This document shows positions 1 to 5,306 of a stretch of 8,668 nucleotides of DNA, one piece after another. Below the pieces are notes generated by a model, which made no database searches, was not told the origin of the DNA, and saw nothing but the letters and a program-made list of their open reading frames with translations. Position 1 is the stretch's first letter; every line of letters starts with the position of its first letter. The DNA is taken from the NCBI GenBank assembly GCA_947625455.1, contig CANQOJ010000092.1, positions 1-8,668 on the forward strand. Direction: 5' to 3'. Made by a program: the position numbers and the translations under genes. The stretch comes from an uncultured Clostridia bacterium (lineage in GTDB: Bacteria; Bacillota; Clostridia; Oscillospirales; Ruminococcaceae).

Positions 1-779
1 TACCAGTGAGAATTGTCCTGCATGGTGTATTCAATGCAGGAAAGCGTGTAGTCCGCCGCGGTTTTCGCCGCGTCAAATGCGTTCATACCGTTCATAAGCG
101 CGCCCGTGAACGCCGAGGCGTAAACGTCTCCCGTGCCGTGACAGCCTCCGCTTATTTTCTTGTGCTTATAGTAGTTGCAGTTTCCGTTTTCGTAAACGAC
201 AACCCCCGTGCTTGCGCTGTCGTAGCTTACTCCCGTAAGAATAACGGTTTTTGCGCCCGTTTCGTTAAGCTTTTTCAGCAACCCGTCGATATACTCCCTG
301 TCATAGCTTTCGCGGTATTCCGTATCGGTCAAAAAACAAGCTTCGGTAATGTTCGGCAGAATTATGTCCGCATTTGAAATAAGCTTTTTCATGGCGTTTA
401 CGAAATTGCCGTCAAAACCTGCGTACAGCTTTCCGTTGTCAGCCATAGCGGGATCGCAGATGAATTTTCCGCCCTCGTTCATTCGGCTTTTTATAACGTC
501 AAGAACGTAGTCAATCTGCTTTGCCGAGCCGAGATAACCCGTATACACCGCCTCAAATGAGAGGTTTTCCTTTTCCCATTGAGCGCGGATTTTGGGAATT
601 TCTTCCGTAAGGTCGGCAAATGTCCAGCCCGAAAATCCGCCCGTGTGGTTTGACAAAACCGCAGAGGGGAGAATTGCCGTTTCAATACCGCATGCCGACA
701 TAATCGGCAGAGCGACAGTGAGCGAGCATTGCCCGACGCACGAAATATCCTGTATAGTAAGCACTCTTTTGTAATCCAT
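1..779 (-). CDS. Pyridoxamine/pyridoxal kinase (PdxK/PdxY-like), 3' end outside window
   Basis: Ribokinase-superfamily vitamin B6 kinase that phosphorylates pyridoxal, pyridoxamine or pyridoxine with ATP in the cytoplasmic B6 salvage pathway. Reading the minus strand from ATG at 779 gives 259 codons to the window edge with no stop. Homologues are about 280-290 residues, so some 20-30 C-terminal residues are missing. The N-terminus (MDYKRVLTIQDISCVGQCSL) is the substrate-binding start typical of the clostridial pyridoxamine kinase group, followed by VLSNHTGGF at about 42-49. CDPAMADNGKLY lies near 108-119, LPNITEA near 141-147, and the ATP-site anion-hole motif GGCHGTGD at 211-218 has the expected catalytic Asp218. 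The start is supported by GAAAGGAAC 9 nt or so upstream. It is transcribed divergently from infC, from the promoter at 816-844. PdxK and PdxY activity, or a ThiD-like side activity, cannot be told apart from sequence, so no symbol is given. Confidence 0.9.
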   Translation of the reverse strand, partial: MDYKRVLTIQDISCVGQCSLTVALPIMSACGIETAILPSAVLSNHTGGFSGWTFADLTEEIPKIRAQWEKENLSFEAVYTGYLGSAKQIDYVLDVIKSRMNEGGKFICDPAMADNGKLYAGFDGNFVNAMKKLISNADIILPNITEACFLTDTEYRESYDREYIDGLLKKLNETGAKTVILTGVSYDSASTGVVVYENGNCNYYKHKKISGGCHGTGDVYASAFTGALMNGMNAFDAAKTAADYTLSCIEYTMQDNSHW

Positions 780-815
780 AATGATGTTCCTTTCTTTGTA
801 ATTTCAACAAATACG

Positions 816-844
816 ATTGTACCACATTTTTCAAATAAAATCAA
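816..844 (-). promoter_or_regulatory. Predicted sigma-A promoter of the pyridoxamine kinase gene
   Basis: On the minus strand TTGATT (plus positions 839-844) lies exactly 17 nt before TACAAT (816-821). The -10 is preceded by TG plus one base (822-824), making it an extended -10 element. The A/T-rich stretch at 848-861 sits just upstream of the -35 and could act as an UP element. Transcription would start near 809, giving a leader of about 30 nt before the ATG at 779. Confidence 0.7.
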
Positions 845-847
845 CCG

Positions 848-861
848 TTTTTGAAAAAAAT
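848..861. repeat. 14-nt A/T motif, copy 1
   Basis: TTTTTGAAAAAAAT occurs here and again, identical and in the same orientation, at 966-979. This copy lies 4-17 bp upstream of the -35 box of the leftward kinase promoter. An UP-like A-tract role is inferred; low-complexity chance identity is possible. Confidence 0.45.
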
Positions 862-896
862 CTTAAAATCTTTCTAGATGGGAGCAGGCAGTATAC

Positions 897-930
897 ACTT
901 TCCACTGTCCACTTTAACTTTCAACTTTCG
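897..930. repeat. Degenerate 7-bp tandem repeat in the divergent intergenic region
   Basis: Five units begin with ACT at 897, 904, 911, 917 and 924, a spacing of 7, 7, 6 and 7 bp. On the plus strand they read ACTTTCC, ACTGTCC, ACTTTA, ACTTTCA and ACTTTCG; on the minus strand they are AGTKGAA-like. The tract lies between the two divergent promoters and has no start codon or coding pattern. Its role is unknown. It could be replication slippage, a repeat family shared with other intergenic regions, or a spaced protein-binding array. Confidence 0.6.
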
Positions 931-965
931 CTATGACAACAAAGATGTATTGATTTAAAACAACT

Positions 966-979
966 TTTTTGAAAAAAAT
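966..979. repeat. 14-nt A/T motif, copy 2 (UP-like)
   Basis: Identical to the motif at 848-861. Here it merges with a longer A-rich run (972-987) immediately upstream of the infC -35 box, in the position where UP elements contact the RNA polymerase alpha subunits. It is also locally self-complementary (TTTTTT next to AAAAAAA). Confidence 0.45.
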
Positions 980-991
980 TAAAAAAACCTC

Positions 992-1020
992 TTGACAAAA
1001 TGTTTTTGTCGGTGTATAAT
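992..1020 (+). promoter_or_regulatory. Strong sigma-A promoter of infC-rpmI-rplT
   Basis: TTGACA (992-997) and TATAAT (1015-1020) both match consensus at every base and are separated by the optimal 17 nt. A-tracts just upstream (972-987) resemble an UP element. Transcription should start near 1026-1028, leaving a leader of about 180 nt before infC. This is the strength expected of a ribosomal-protein operon. Confidence 0.88.
994..1010. promoter_or_regulatory. Inverted repeat inside the infC promoter spacer, possible operator
   Basis: GACAAAA (994-1000), a 3-nt centre TGT, then TTTTGTC (1004-1010) form a perfect 7-bp dyad. It begins inside the -35 box and fills most of the spacer. A dimeric repressor bound here would block RNA polymerase. 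I do not recognise it as the box of a known regulator, and the A/T-rich composition makes a chance dyad plausible. Confidence 0.35.
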
Positions 1021-1145
1021 AGCAAAGTCGGGATAAATAATTCCGAACAAAAGCAGAGTTGACAGCTCTCACCCGCCGACGCATTAAAGCTGCCGGGCGC
1101 GGTCGTTTAAAATGTGAATAAGTCAAAGGACTTGTTATAACGTTT

Positions 1146-1171
1146 AAGCGCGGGCTGTTGTACCCGCGCTT
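1146..1171 (+). promoter_or_regulatory. GC-rich 9-bp hairpin before infC, attenuator-like without a U-run
   Basis: AAGCGCGGG and CCCGCGCTT pair perfectly around the 8-nt loop CTGTTGTA. It resembles the terminator of an attenuator, but the following bases GCTGTATTCATAG contain no U-run. It may therefore act by pausing, as a weak terminator, or through translation. It ends about 22 nt before the infC Shine-Dalgarno sequence. Confidence 0.6.
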
Positions 1172-1192
1172 GCTGTATTCATAGTTAGAGAA

Positions 1193-1200
1193 AGGCGGTG
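1193..1200 (+). promoter_or_regulatory. Ribosome binding site that sets the infC start
   Basis: AGGCGGTG is the ideal AGGAGGTG with one A-to-C change. It ends 7 nt before the ATC at 1208, a normal spacing, and no such site precedes the ATG at 1295. Its GGCGGTG core can pair with CACCCGCC at 1070-1077, with one C bulged. Confidence 0.7.
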
Positions 1201-1207
1201 CTTCAAA

Positions 1208-1723
1208 ATCAGCACGAAAGAACAACTCATCAATGAGGAAATTCGCGAGAAAGAAGTCAGGGTTATCGGTACGAGCGGAGAACAGCTCGGTATAATGTCA
1301 AGCGCAGAGGCTCTTGAAAAAGCGATAGAGGCGGAGCTTGATCTGGTTATGATCTCTCCTACGGCAAAGCCGCCCGTGTGCCGTATCATGGACTACGGGA
1401 AATACCGCTTTGAGCAGACAAAGCGCGAGAAAGAGGCAAAAAAGAACCAGAAAACCGCTGACGTTAAGGAGATAAAGATGTCCCTTAACATTGACACAAA
1501 CGATTTCAACATTAAGGTCAAGAGCGCGATTAAATTCCTGCAAAACGGCGATAAGGTAAAGGTCACGGTGCGTTTCAGGCGTATGCGCGAACTTACACAC
1601 GTCAATCTCGGCGAGGATTTGATGAAGAGGTTCTGCGATGCGGTTTCGGAGTACGGAAGCTCTGATAAGCCCTCAAAGCTTGAGGGAAGAAATTACGCGG
1701 TAGTTTTAAGCCCGAAAAAATAA
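1208..1723 (+). CDS. infC: Translation initiation factor IF-3, apparent AUC start codon
   Basis: Binds the 30S subunit, keeps 50S away and checks the initiator tRNA-start codon match. From ATC at 1208 the protein is 171 residues, the normal family length. The N-terminal domain begins ISTKEQLINEEIREKEVRVI, close to the B. subtilis IF3 start as I recall it. The signature AKPPVCRIMDYGK lies at 53-65, followed by the basic linker helix and the C-terminal domain from about 82. The frame is open from 1148 (stop TAA at 1145-1147) but has no ATG, GTG or TTG before the internal ATG at 1295, which would delete the first 29 conserved residues. ATC at 1208 is well spaced from AGGCGGTG at 1193-1200. AUU/AUC starts are a known IF3 autoregulation device in E. 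coli. The segment RFRRMRELTH appears one residue longer than the usual RFRGREMAH. First gene of the operon with rpmI 31 nt downstream. Confidence 0.95.
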   Translation: MSTKEQLINEEIREKEVRVIGTSGEQLGIMSSAEALEKAIEAELDLVMISPTAKPPVCRIMDYGKYRFEQTKREKEAKKNQKTADVKEIKMSLNIDTNDFNIKVKSAIKFLQNGDKVKVTVRFRRMRELTHVNLGEDLMKRFCDAVSEYGSSDKPSKLEGRNYAVVLSPKK

Positions 1724-1754
1724 TTCGGGAAATTTATCTTAGGAGGAACAAAAA

Positions 1755-1952
1755 ATGCCAAAAATTAAAACACACAGCGGTGCGAAAAAGCGCTTTAAGC
1801 TGACGGGAACAGGCAAGGTGAAGATGCAGCATTGCGGAAAGCGCCACATTCTTACGAAAAAGACCACGAAGCGCAAAAGAGGTTTGAGAGCGGGCGCTTA
1901 TGCCGATTCTACAAACGTAGCTCAGGTAAAGAGCCTTATTCCGTACAAATAA
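1755..1952 (+). CDS. rpmI: 50S ribosomal protein bL35
   Basis: A 65-residue, strongly basic protein, the usual size for bL35, which sits in the large subunit. The N-terminus MPKIKTHSGAKKRFKLTGTG and the central GKRHILTKKTTKRKRGLR (about 28-45) are family hallmarks. The ATG is preceded by AGGAGGAAC (1741-1749) at good spacing. It is the middle gene of infC-rpmI-rplT, a trio conserved across bacteria, with 31-nt gaps on both sides. In E. coli, L20 represses translation at rpmI; here the leader before infC looks the more likely control point, although the 31-nt gap alone would not exclude a local site. Confidence 0.97.
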   Translation: MPKIKTHSGAKKRFKLTGTGKVKMQHCGKRHILTKKTTKRKRGLRAGAYADSTNVAQVKSLIPYK

Positions 1953-1983
1953 TCGAGAGGGAAATTAAGGAGGAAATTGAAAT

Positions 1984-2337
1984 ATGGCACGAGTAAAGGG
2001 CGCTCTTGCTACGCGCAAGAGAAGAAATAAAACATTAAAGCTTGCAAAGGGATATTTCGGCGGAAAGAGCAGACTTTTCAAAACTGCTAAAGAAGCCGTT
2101 ATGAAGTCCGGTCAGTACGCATACATCGGCAGAAGACTGAAGAAAAGAGATTTCAGACGTCTGTGGATCACGAGAATTTCGGCTGCGTGCAAGCTTAACG
2201 GTATGAATTATTCGACGTTTATGAACGGTCTTAAGAAAGCAAACGTTACGCTCAACAGAAAGATGCTTTCGGAAATCGCAATTAACGACGCGGCAGGCTT
2301 TACTGCTCTTGCGGAAAAGGCAAAAGCAGCGCTTTGA
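1984..2337 (+). CDS. rplT: 50S ribosomal protein bL20
   Basis: A 117-residue basic protein of full family length that binds 23S rRNA early in 50S assembly and in several bacteria represses its own operon. The long basic N-terminal tail (MARVKGALATRKRRNKTLKL) leads to AKGYFGGKSRLFKTAKEAV at about 22-40. The conserved YAYIGRRLKKRDFRRLWITRI follows at about 46-66, then the C-terminal globular domain. The Shine-Dalgarno sequence AAGGAGGAAA at 1968-1977 precedes the ATG. Last gene of the operon; a strong hairpin begins 11 nt after the stop codon. It is the likely ligand of the leader at 1027-1207. Confidence 0.97.
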   Translation: MARVKGALATRKRRNKTLKLAKGYFGGKSRLFKTAKEAVMKSGQYAYIGRRLKKRDFRRLWITRISAACKLNGMNYSTFMNGLKKANVTLNRKMLSEIAINDAAGFTALAEKAKAAL

Positions 2338-2347
2338 TTTGATTATT

Positions 2348-2377
2348 TCTCACGTCCGTGCACGGGCGTGAGATTTT
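2348..2377 (+). terminator. Rho-independent terminator (possibly partial) after rplT
   Basis: TCTCACGTCCG and CGGGCGTGAGA pair over 11 bp (one T-G) around the loop TGCA, followed by TTTT at 2374-2377 and then CGCG. The stem is strong but the U-run is short, so some readthrough into the downstream genes is likely. Only 27 nt remain before the next ATG, with no clear promoter in them. Confidence 0.72.
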
Positions 2378-2404
2378 CGCGTTAATGGGGGTGAAATATC
2401 CGAT

Positions 2405-3175
2405 ATGATTTCTTCGAGAAAAAACATGAATGTGCGGGTGATGCGCGAGCTGATAAAGAGCGCGGAGTACCGCCGTGAAACGGATATGTTCGCCGTTGAG
2501 GGCGAACATTTGTGCAGAGAACTTGCAAATTGCGTTGATTGTTCATCAATCGAGTATTTTCTGTACACAGAAAAGGCTGAACAGAAATATCCCGAAACCG
2601 TAAGAACGGCGCTGGCAAAGGCAGGTTTTTCCGATGTCATAACCGAAGAACTTTCCGAATATATTTCCGATACGAAAACACCGCAAGGTTTGTTCGCTGC
2701 GGCTGAACGTTTCGGACGGCAAATCCCCGAAAACGCAAAAAAACTTGTCATTTTGGACGGCGTTCAGGATCCGAAGAATGTCGGAACAATAATCCGCACC
2801 GCCGAGGCGCTGGGGATTGACGGCGTTGTTTTCGTAAACGGCTGCGCGGACAGATTTTCGCCGAAAACATTAAGGGCGTCTATGGGGAGCGTGTTCAGAA
2901 TGCCGTCGCTTTCTCCGACAGCTGAAACGCTTGGAAAGTGGCTGAGGACAAACGGATTCAGAACCTGCGCGGCAATGCTTGATAAAAACGCAAAACGTCT
3001 GGGAGAAATAAAGTTCCCCGAAAAAACAGCAGTGGTTATAGGAAACGAGGGCGCGGGCGTGTCGCGCGATATTGAAGAAATATGTGATGAAAAACTTTAT
3101 ATTCCCATAAAAGGCGCGGAAAGCCTTAACGCTGCGGCAGCGGCGGCAATAATATTGTGGGAAATTACAAGATAA
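2405..3175 (+). CDS. SpoU/TrmH-family RNA 2'-O-ribose methyltransferase
   Basis: SPOUT-class enzyme predicted to transfer a methyl group from S-adenosylmethionine to a ribose 2'-OH of rRNA or tRNA. At 256 residues it has an N-terminal substrate-binding domain (about 1-105, including FAVEGEHLCREL at 29-40) and a C-terminal trefoil-knot domain. Motif 1 is DGVQDPKNVGTIIRTAEALG at 118-137, with the conserved Asn125 and catalytic-type Arg131. Motif 2 is VVIGNEGAGVS at 210-220. Motif 3 is IPIKGAESLNAAAAAAIILW at 233-252. The start fits the family pattern (ISSRKNMNVRVMREL, like the ITSxxNxxVK start of YsgA-type proteins). GGGGGTG at 2387-2393 is a usable but distant ribosome binding site. It follows rplT across a terminator-like hairpin and is 19 nt ahead of topA. 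It resembles B. subtilis YsgA or RlmB, but the target nucleotide cannot be read from sequence. Confidence 0.93.
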   Translation: MISSRKNMNVRVMRELIKSAEYRRETDMFAVEGEHLCRELANCVDCSSIEYFLYTEKAEQKYPETVRTALAKAGFSDVITEELSEYISDTKTPQGLFAAAERFGRQIPENAKKLVILDGVQDPKNVGTIIRTAEALGIDGVVFVNGCADRFSPKTLRASMGSVFRMPSLSPTAETLGKWLRTNGFRTCAAMLDKNAKRLGEIKFPEKTAVVIGNEGAGVSRDIEEICDEKLYIPIKGAESLNAAAAAAIILWEITR

Positions 3176-3203
3176 TATAGAAACAAAAGGGAGATTGTTG
3201 ATT

Positions 3204-5306
3204 TTGTCCGATTTAGTAATACTTGAATCGCCGTCAAAGGCAAAGACAGTAAAGAAGTATCTTGGCGCGGGATATGACGTTGTCGCGTCTACGGGGCATA
3301 TAATAGATTTGCCGAAGTCTAAGCTTGGCGTTGATATAGAGCATAATTTCGAGCCGCAATATGTAAATATGCGCGATAAGGCTGACGTTATAAGAGAGCT
3401 TAAAAAGCGCGCAAAGGACTGCGATACTATCTATCTTGCAACGGACCCCGACCGCGAGGGCGAGGCAATTGCGTGGCATTTGTCGCACTTGCTGAATATC
3501 GACGAGAAGAAAGCGGTCAGAGTTACATTCAACGAGATAACGAAAACGGGCGTGCAGTACGGCATGAGCCACCCGCGCACGATTAACGGCGATGTCGTAA
3601 ACGCACAGCAGACGCGCAGAATACTGGACAGAATAGTAGGCTATAAACTCTCGCCGTTTTTGTGGAAAAAGGTGCGCAGAGGACTTTCGGCAGGACGCGT
3701 GCAGTCTGTTGCGGTGAGGATAATTGTAGACAGAGAGGAAGAAATCCGCGCGTTTAAGTCAACGGAGTACTGGACTATTGACGTAAAATTCCACACGAAA
3801 GCGTCCAAAAAGCTGTTTTCGGCAAAGCTTGCGGAAATCGGCGGAAAAAAGGCGGAATTGCCGGATAAGGCGTCGGCTGACGCGGTGCTTGAAAAGCTCA
3901 AAGATGCGCAGTTTATCGTTTCAAATGTAAAGAAATCACAGCGCAAAAAACAGCCTGCGCCGCCTTTCACGACTTCAACATTACAGCAGGAAGCATCGCG
4001 AAAGCTGTCATTCCAGGCGCGCAGAACAATGAAAACCGCGCAGGAGTTGTACGAGGGCGTAGATATTGCGGGAATGGGCGCGGTAGGTCTTATCACCTAT
4101 ATGAGAACAGACTCTCTGCGCATTTCGGACGAGGCAAAAACTGCCGCCGCAGAGCTTATTAAAAACAGCTACGGAAAAGAGTATCTGCCCGAAAAACCGC
4201 GCACGTTCAAGTCTAAAAGCAACGCTCAGGACGCGCACGAAGCAATTCGTCCGTCGAATATTGAACTTACCCCCGAAAAGGTTAAAAGTTCGCTTACAAG
4301 CGATCAGTTCAAGCTGTATAAGCTTATCTGGGAACGCTTTATGGCAAGCCAGATGGCAAACGCCGTGCTTGATACGGTGTCTGTTGATATAACCGCCGCG
4401 GACTGCTTGTTTAAGTCGAGCGGGTATTCCGTAAAGTTTGACGGTTTTACAAAGCTTTACGAGGAAAGCCGTGATAATGAAGAACAAGGCGGGGCATTGC
4501 CGAAAATAGAAAACGGAGAACAGCTTACGGCTAGTGAAGTTGCGGGCAATCAGCATTTCACCCAGCCTCCCGCGAGATATAACGAAGCGTCGCTTATCAA
4601 GGCTTTAGAGGAAAACGGAATAGGCAGACCGTCAACTTATGCGCCTACTATCTCGACAATACTCGACAGGCATTATGTGGAGCGCGAAGCGGGAAATCAG
4701 CTTAAACCCACGTCGCTTGGCGAGGTTATAACCGCACTGCTTAAGGATAAATTCAACAACATTGTTGATGTAAAATTCACGGCAAAAATGGAAAGCAGTC
4801 TTGACGATATAGAAAACGGCGACAGGGACTGGGTTGAAACGCTGAGAAAGTTCTACGAGGGATTTGAACAGTCGCTTGAAAAAGCCGAAAAGGAAATGGA
4901 CGGAAAGCACGTTAAAATCCCCGACGAGCCTACTGACGTAATCTGCGAGGAATGCGGAAAGCCTATGGTCATAAAGATAGGACCGTACGGTAAATTCCTG
5001 GGCTGTTCGGGTTTCCCCGAATGTAAGTTCACAAAGAAGATTGTTACCGAAACAAAGGGCGTTTGTCCTAAATGCGGGAAGAAAATGCTCCTTAAAAAGT
5101 CCAAAAAGGGAAAACCGTTTTACGGGTGTGAAAACTATAAGGACTGCAATTATATGACATGGGATCTGCCTATCGAGGAAAAATGCCCCAACTGCGGTAC
5201 AACGCTGTTTAAGAAAACAGGAAAACTCGGAAAGATATATTGCGCGAAAGAGGGTTGCGGATACGAGCGCCCGTTAGACAAGACAAAGGACAAAGATGAA
5301 AGTTAA
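3204..5306 (+). CDS. topA: DNA topoisomerase I (type IA)
   Basis: Relaxes negative supercoils by passing DNA through a transient single-strand break with a 5'-phosphotyrosyl link. From TTG at 3204 the protein is 700 residues, near the roughly 690 of B. subtilis TopA. The Toprim domain carries ESPSKAK at 8-14 (catalytic Glu8) and DPDREGE at 81-87. GLSAGRVQSV lies at 160-169. The active-site Tyr299 is in GLITYMRTDS, and PPARYNEASLIKALEENGIG follows at 455-474. Three C4 zinc ribbons end the protein (Cys581/584/601/607, 621/624/642/648, 661/664/680/685). Start choice: TTG codons occur at 3195, 3198 and 3204, with no ATG. GGGAG at 3189-3193 is too close to 3195, and 3204 gives the family-like MSDLVILESPSKAK. 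The 3' end overlaps trmFO by 11 nt. dprA, often found just before topA, is absent here. Confidence 0.96.
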   Translation: MSDLVILESPSKAKTVKKYLGAGYDVVASTGHIIDLPKSKLGVDIEHNFEPQYVNMRDKADVIRELKKRAKDCDTIYLATDPDREGEAIAWHLSHLLNIDEKKAVRVTFNEITKTGVQYGMSHPRTINGDVVNAQQTRRILDRIVGYKLSPFLWKKVRRGLSAGRVQSVAVRIIVDREEEIRAFKSTEYWTIDVKFHTKASKKLFSAKLAEIGGKKAELPDKASADAVLEKLKDAQFIVSNVKKSQRKKQPAPPFTTSTLQQEASRKLSFQARRTMKTAQELYEGVDIAGMGAVGLITYMRTDSLRISDEAKTAAAELIKNSYGKEYLPEKPRTFKSKSNAQDAHEAIRPSNIELTPEKVKSSLTSDQFKLYKLIWERFMASQMANAVLDTVSVDITAADCLFKSSGYSVKFDGFTKLYEESRDNEEQGGALPKIENGEQLTASEVAGNQHFTQPPARYNEASLIKALEENGIGRPSTYAPTISTILDRHYVEREAGNQLKPTSLGEVITALLKDKFNNIVDVKFTAKMESSLDDIENGDRDWVETLRKFYEGFEQSLEKAEKEMDGKHVKIPDEPTDVICEECGKPMVIKIGPYGKFLGCSGFPECKFTKKIVTETKGVCPKCGKKMLLKKSKKGKPFYGCENYKDCNYMTWDLPIEEKCPNCGTTLFKKTGKLGKIYCAKEGCGYERPLDKTKDKDES

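Larger units (their letters stand above)
1027..1207 (+). ncRNA. Structured 5' leader of infC, probable ribosomal protein L20 leader
   Basis: About 180 nt of non-coding transcript precede infC-rpmI-rplT, the position of the L20-responsive attenuator leaders known in Firmicutes. Visible helices are: 1028-1033 with 1041-1046 (6 bp, one G-U, at the very 5' end); 1055-1060 with 1064-1069 (6 bp, one G-U); 1077-1082 with 1099-1105 (6 bp, one bulged G); 1120-1124 with 1129-1133 (5 bp, AAAG loop); and 1146-1154 with 1163-1171 (9 bp). Alternative pairings exist: GCGCGG 1097-1102 can pair with CCGCGC 1164-1169, and 1070-1077 can pair with the Shine-Dalgarno region 1194-1200. The L20 assignment rests on operon position plus structure; I have not matched it to the family's consensus. 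Confidence 0.6.

Noticed and set aside
6..377. 123-codon open frame on the plus strand
   Set aside because: It is antisense to the kinase gene, which has clear family motifs on the minus strand, and its product resembles nothing recognisable.
491..844. 117-codon minus-strand open frame spanning the kinase start
   Set aside because: It is another frame of the kinase gene and runs through its promoter; there is no ribosome binding site at its ATG and no recognisable motif.
897..930. Heptamer tract as a CRISPR remnant
   Set aside because: The units are 7 bp with no spacers and no cas genes nearby.
914..1225. 103-codon minus-strand open frame across the divergent intergenic region
   Set aside because: It crosses the heptamer tract, the infC promoter and the leader hairpins, so non-coding structure explains the region better; no family resemblance.
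1295..1723. infC starting at the internal ATG
   Set aside because: This would remove 29 residues of the conserved N-terminal domain, and no ribosome binding site precedes the ATG.
4008..4556. 182-codon minus-strand open frame inside topA
   Set aside because: It is antisense to conserved TopA sequence including the active-site tyrosine region; its length fits an open frame caused by the codon bias of the sense gene.
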